NCBI GenBank assembly: GCA_963965975.1
Contig: OZ014415.1
Coordinates: 5,151,001-5,215,000 of the forward strand
Direction: 5' to 3'
Origin: Xestospongia bergquistia
Lineage: Eukaryota; Porifera; Demospongiae; Haplosclerida; Petrosiidae
Length of the DNA: 64,000 nt
Positions 59,401 to 64,000 of this stretch are shown here, piece after piece; the first letter of the stretch is position 1; every line of letters starts with the position of its first letter. The notes beneath the pieces were generated by a model, which searched no databases, had not been told where the DNA came from, and was given only the letters and a program-made list of their open reading frames with translations. A program made the position numbers and the translations under genes.

Positions 59401-61325
59401 TGGCACCACTATTGTGAACTGAGAATGTTCAGTTGATGATGGATATTGCGCCATGATAATAACAACTATATAACTCCGTATATCTTATCTATAGTACACA
59501 ATGAACATTGTCTGTCTGAATATACGTTTATTAATCAGTTGTAGAGAACTAGGGGGCAGGGGATGGAGCCCCCCCACTTTTGAAATTGGGGGGGGGGCTC
59601 TGCCCCCTTACTGTTTGCTTTTTGACTGTGTGATATACAAGTATGCATGATGAATTCCACTCCTCACTAACAAACTGGGTGAAAAATAATTTGATTATTC
59701 AAACAATCAACCACCTGTATATGAATCAATGACATTCACGAATTGGTATGCTAAAGTTAATTGCTCAAAGAAGCTAAGTGTGAAAATAATCGTTTCACCA
59801 AAGTGTCTGGAGTGATCAAAGCTTTTGGTACAAATATGAGTACTTATAGAGGAGAGGTCAACTGTGTTGTCACTACTGCTAAGGTATAATAATATTATTA
59901 AAGGTGCATATTGTCACATTTGAATGCAGCTTAACAACAAATTATACTATTATGAAATCGCGAATGCCAAGGTTTAGTTGGAGTCCATATAAATGGAGAC
60001 AATGATTTAACTGACATATTAGACAAGATGAGAAAAAGAGTGAGTGAGCTAGAGTGAGTGCATGAGAGAGGAGGAAAGAGCTTTAGTATGTAAGATACTG
60101 TCTTATAAAGTCTCAGTATATTGAATTAAAGAATACTTAATAGAGCAGTTTACAACAAATACTATCGAATCAGCCACAGTCCCATTCTAGTAAACAACAA
60201 CAGCACAACGTCTTGTAATGGTGGCTTTCAAAAAGCCATTTAGTAGAGCAGAGCAGGAGTAATTTTGCTGCAATCGCAGTTAACATTAAGGGTGTCTGTT
60301 GTTTCCTTTACAGGAAACACATTAAAAGAGGTAAAACAAATTTTAATTTCTCTGATATAAAGTACATTATATGCGTTATCTAATATAAAGTGCTGATGAT
60401 GAGTGATTTGGTATGGTAGTCCACCTCCCAGTAGGTCAAGGCACTGCAATTCTTTGGGTACTTGTTCTTCCTAGCATAGTTGAGTACAATCAAACTTGAT
60501 AAAATTCATGAGAGGAGTAGTTTCGAAAACCAGCTACAGTACAAAGATATGCAAGTGCATATATTACAAAAAATAATGGATTATTAGGGCAATAAGCTGA
60601 TAATAAAACACACACCAGAAGTGTCCAAGAAAAAAAGCACAAGAAGATGCCAGTAACAAAGATCTTATAATATCCTGTCCACACATTAACTATCTGTCTA
60701 GATAATGAGAACAAAGAAAACTCATAAAATATTCATTATTTAAAAGTAGTATTACTGGCACTATTTGATGTCTGAGTTTGCTGTACATAGTATATCCAAA
60801 ATATCTTTATAATATAATGTAGTGATACATTAGAACATCCCAGACAATTACAAAAATAGATGACTGTGAAGACAAATGACAGAAATGACTAAAGAATCTT
60901 GACTTATGACTTGTTATTTCTCAAATGTTATACTTGAAAACAGAGAAACCTAAAAATATAAAATTCTATTTATCAACTCTTATAATTCCCAATTGTAACA
61001 ATGACCTGATATGAACATAACAGACTATACACTTTAGATATATGAAGTACTTCACAGCAATACTTGGGATAAATCTGATATTCAACAGTATAATTACCAC
61101 TAGTTATATGTACAGATTGCAATTGCAAATTTATTTTTACTGAAAATAAGCGTAACCTATTGCTTTTACTAATTCTAGCTATATCACCTTCACTTTCGTA
61201 ATACATTAGTAATTAATAGTATTATATGTAGATATTTTTCATAACTATGCAACCTGTATACACTGTATTTAAAATTAAATCAATTTGCAATGAATTATCT
61301 TTTACAGTTTTGTTACATAATTTAT
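59401..61325. other. Single-copy AT-rich DNA after R2, no gene established
   Basis: R2 similarity ends near 59400. A weak coding-like stretch at about 59761-59883 reads ENNRFTKVSGVIKAFGTNMS then TYRGEVNCVVTTAK and ends at AAG|GTATAAT, a possible donor. Another at about 59968-60056 reads GVHINGDNDLTDILDKMRKR then VSELE and a stop. They could be exons of one gene, but the phases do not join with the obvious splice sites. Minus-strand frames at 60240-60449, 60490-60714 and 60973-61206 show no recognisable domain. Confidence 0.4.
59551..59608. repeat. GC-rich hairpin with a 10-G run
   Basis: AGGGGGCAG (59551-59559) and AGCCCCCCCA (59567-59576) face TGGGGGGGGGGCT and CTGCCCCCT (59587-59608) around a 10-nt loop, CTTTTGAAAT. 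This is the only strongly GC-rich feature in the window. It could be a decayed transposon end or a folded-back insertion; no target duplication is clear. Confidence 0.7.
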
Positions 61326-61333
61326 ATGTATAG

Positions 61334-61815
61334 CAGGCATGGGGTCAAATACATTGAATAGTATTTAAATACAAATACAAATACTCTCAAAACATGAAAT
61401 ACAATATACAAATACAAATACTTCTAGCAGGAATGTATTTCAAATACAAATACAAATACTTTGAAAAGTATTTAAATGCTTTCCAAATACTTCTTTATAC
61501 TATCCCAGCAGGAAAATCCCCATTATTTGCTTTACATATAATGAACTAATCATTACCAGTTATTGATAATCTCTTCAAATGTTTTGTCAGTTAGGCAACA
61601 TTGATCAGGGCAGGAAAAACTTTTCCTACTATGCTGAATAGTCTTTCCACAGAAACAAACAATTTAAAAAGGAGTATTTAAAGATTTCATGAAGTATTTC
61701 AAATACAAATACAAATACTTCCTGTTTCAAAATTTCAAAATACAAATACAAATACTCAAAAAAAGTATTTAAATACAGCTAAATACAAATACTCATATAT
61801 TTGACCCCAAGCCTG
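61334..61815 (+). mobile_element. 482-bp hAT-type MITE with 8-bp target duplications
   Basis: The element starts CAGGCATGGGGTCAAATA and ends with the complement of CAGGCTTGGGGTCAAATA. ATGTATAG is duplicated perfectly at 61326-61333 and 61816-61823. The 8-bp duplication and CAGG-type ends fit the hAT superfamily. The subterminal regions hold many CAAATACAAATAC and GTATTTAAATAC motifs in both orientations, as in hAT ends that bind transposase repeatedly. There is no transposase coding region, so it is non-autonomous. Confidence 0.9.
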
Positions 61816-61823
61816 ATGTATAG

Positions 61824-62851
61824 TATATAATAATGGATCACATATGATCTGTTTTGTAATAATGAACCACTTCTGTCAACCTGTTTCTATATGAGATACA
61901 ACTATTTGAGACTCATGCAAGGTATTTGTGTGTAATTTAGTCTATCTTTAAATCTATAACCACATTTTCTTTGAATCATTTAAGTGTTAATTAAGTGTGT
62001 GTAAGCCTGCCTCATTCCTGATTTCTGTAATAGTTCTTATCTTTGTTCATTGTCCTTCCATTTAGTTTGATCTTTGTTCTTTATTCAATTTCAGATAAAT
62101 ACCTGATTTTGTTTGTTCCTGACTGTATCAATTTCGTTTAAATACAACTTCTACTTAAACTTAGTTGTGACGAGAACAGAGCTGCATATTCAACTGCAGT
62201 CTTGCCATAGAACTATACAAAAACTTTCAACAGTTACTAGTGACACTGATAGTCTAAAAGGCTATATAGAAAAGATTCTCCATATTTTCAAATGTAATGT
62301 CAAAGTTTATGTCACAAAGAGTGTGACATAATTCTTTTACAACTTACTAAAGTGTATTGTATAGGCTTATTTAACTAAACTCACCATTGCCACTTTCTTA
62401 TTTGTAGAATTTATTTTTTCAAGAGATTAGAAGTATTTGATAAGGTGCTATTTTTGCACATTACGAACGTTTTAGCGCTATATTCAATATTGTCCAGTAA
62501 AGATGGTACTTTTATTTGGCTAATGGTTGATTAACGCATTACAAACATTTGTTGATCATTTGTCTTTTGTGCATATTGCTAAAAATAGAGAAAAGGGAGC
62601 TTCATTACTGTATTGTCAAAATAACTTAAATCCCAACTTATGTATTGTTAGTACTCATCAATAGACCTGATTTAATAACATTATTTAATATATTTGGGTT
62701 GATGTAGCCAGCACTTTACCATGACTGTTTGATTTTATAGAGATAAGGTGAGCTTGTATTCACTTCTTAACTTTTTTCTGGAGCAGAAGAAATTCCTCCC
62801 ATGGGATTTCCATGTGATCCTGTAATGTGTTTTAATGCTTAGTGATTTTTT
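61824..62851. other. AT-rich DNA, nothing recognised
   Basis: A 72-codon frame at 62113-62331 shows no known domain and has no supporting splice or promoter context. I see no repeat or RNA gene here. Confidence 0.4.
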
Positions 62852-63187
62852 TGTTAGTAGGTATATTGTGTAGTGGTTGCTAGTCGATAAACTGTAGACG
62901 TTGTTAGTAGATAGACTATAGAGGTTGCTAGTAAGTAGGCTACATTGTAGAGGTTGCTAGTAGATAGACTGTATAGGCTGCTAGTGGTTATGTATACATT
63001 GCCTGCAGAAGTCTCTTGTAAGTAGACTGTAGTGGTTGCTAGTAGAAAATTTGTTGAGGCTTTTAGTAGAAAGACTGTAGAAGTTGCTAGTAGGTAGGTT
63101 TATAAAGGCAAGTAGTAGATAGACTTTAGAAACTGCTATAGTAGATGGACTGTAGAGGTTGCCAGTAGATAGATTGTAAATGTAGAG
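62852..63187 (+). repeat. Degenerate 24-bp minisatellite, about 12 copies
   Basis: GGTTGCTAGTAGATAGACTG and close variants repeat roughly every 24 bp (GTTGCTAGTCGATAAACTGT, GTTGTTAGTAGATAGACTAT, GTTGCCAGTAGATAGATTGT), with one break near 62985-63015. The minus-strand frames at 62981-63334 are translations of this repeat, not genes. Confidence 0.85.
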
Positions 63188-64000
63188 GAACCATAAGCTT
63201 AGACGTTGATTCAGGAAAGTTAGAAAGAAATGTGGTTGTAAAATCCACAGTGGCCATAATATTTGTGCCAATAGCGGCAATACTGTGTTCATGATATTTG
63301 ATATACACATACAATACAGGTAGAAGTTACACATATCTTATTGTCTTGTAATTTTTATGTTTTACTGAAGAATGAAGTGTTCTGATATAATTACATTTTC
63401 TTAACTACAGTAATTGATCAATAAATGTATAGGGTTGATTTTGCTAAAGATAAATGTCTTCATGATTTTGGTATAAAATTAAATCAGGAGATAACATAAA
63501 TTGTCGGAGTCCTGGTTGCAGTAAAACTAGAGTATAGAGACAAAAAATGTTACTCCAGAAAAAAAATTTGAGAGAGAATCAATTCTTTGAAGGAATTAAG
63601 AATGTTGAGTGTTGGGGAATTATCAAATAGATATTTTTTGAAAGTGTAGTCTAGTAAGAATAATACTATAATATATATCATTCCACCTGGCATGTTTGCA
63701 TCTTATAACTAGGTAGTACTAAATTTGCTTTGAATTATTTTTATGTACATACACATGTATTGCATATGTTAGCTTTGCATCATATTCTGCAACAATTTGT
63801 AATCTTGTGAAGACTTTGACAAGTACTATCTAGAAAGGCCATCTTCAATTGTAAAGATTATTTGGGATGGTGCTATTGGAATTGGGTAATTGACTTTGAA
63901 CACACAAAGACCATAGCTGATCAAATATACATGAAAAGCACATACTTCTGCTATGAAAAACTTTCAAAATTAACTTAAATTAGGTGGCACAAATTCATTC
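63188..64000. other. AT-rich DNA, nothing recognised
   Basis: No repeat, domain or RNA gene could be supported by eye in this last stretch. Confidence 0.4.

Noticed and set aside
62981-63334. 117-residue minus-strand frame
   Set aside because: It is a translation of the 24-bp minisatellite; the residue pattern NLYSPSTIA / NFYSLSTKS mirrors the DNA repeat.
59401-64000. tRNA, rRNA or snRNA genes
   Set aside because: No cloverleaf A/B-box pair or known small RNA core was recognised by eye; a tRNAscan-SE/Infernal run would be decisive.

Overview
The window looks like heterochromatin-type DNA from an animal nuclear genome. It is AT-rich and has no operon structure. It has GT..AG introns, about 32 kb of 143-bp satellite, and eukaryotic DNA transposons (pogo/Tigger, a TA-inserting mariner-like element, piggyBac, hAT). 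The mix of a PHD-bearing pogo transposase, RecQ-type helicase fragments carried by a repeat, and several MITE families suggests an early-branching marine animal such as a sponge or cnidarian. That placement is inference from family knowledge, not a proof. I see no intact host gene.

Layout. 1-32397: one tandem array of about 226 monomers of 143 bp, with several higher-order repeat (HOR) lengths and a diverged edge from about 29.1 kb. 32398-37131: a 4.7-kb pogo/Tigger element inserted at a TA inside the satellite. Its transposase gene has decayed but the exon structure is readable, including a three-fold tandem exon duplication and a C-terminal PHD finger. 37132-38826: satellite again, interrupted at 37862-38655 by a 794-bp TA-flanked mariner-like element. 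38827-40138: the same satellite in inverted orientation after a fold-back junction. 40139-59400: a second, unrelated composite repeat family (called R2 here; units up to roughly 0.45 kb, many internal deletions). R2 is interrupted by a piggyBac copy (about 40464-42954, containing a 200-N gap) and contains larger tandem duplications of 1201 bp, about 732 bp and about 1.7 kb. Inside R2 lie two copies of a RecQ-helicase fragment attached to a transposon end, a 143-bp MITE with the same end, three copies of a coding-like reverse-strand fragment, and a 37-bp minisatellite. 59401-64000: mostly single-copy DNA with a GC-rich hairpin, a 482-bp hAT-type MITE with perfect 8-bp target duplications, and a 24-bp minisatellite.

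The main structural observation is that the 143-bp monomer is built almost entirely of three consecutive inverted repeats (29 + 46 + 41 nt of 143), separated by 3-, 12- and 12-nt linkers. The genes here do not form a pathway. They are transposases and fragments that mark successive insertions into two repeat arrays. All coordinates and alignments were read by eye; percent identities were not computed.
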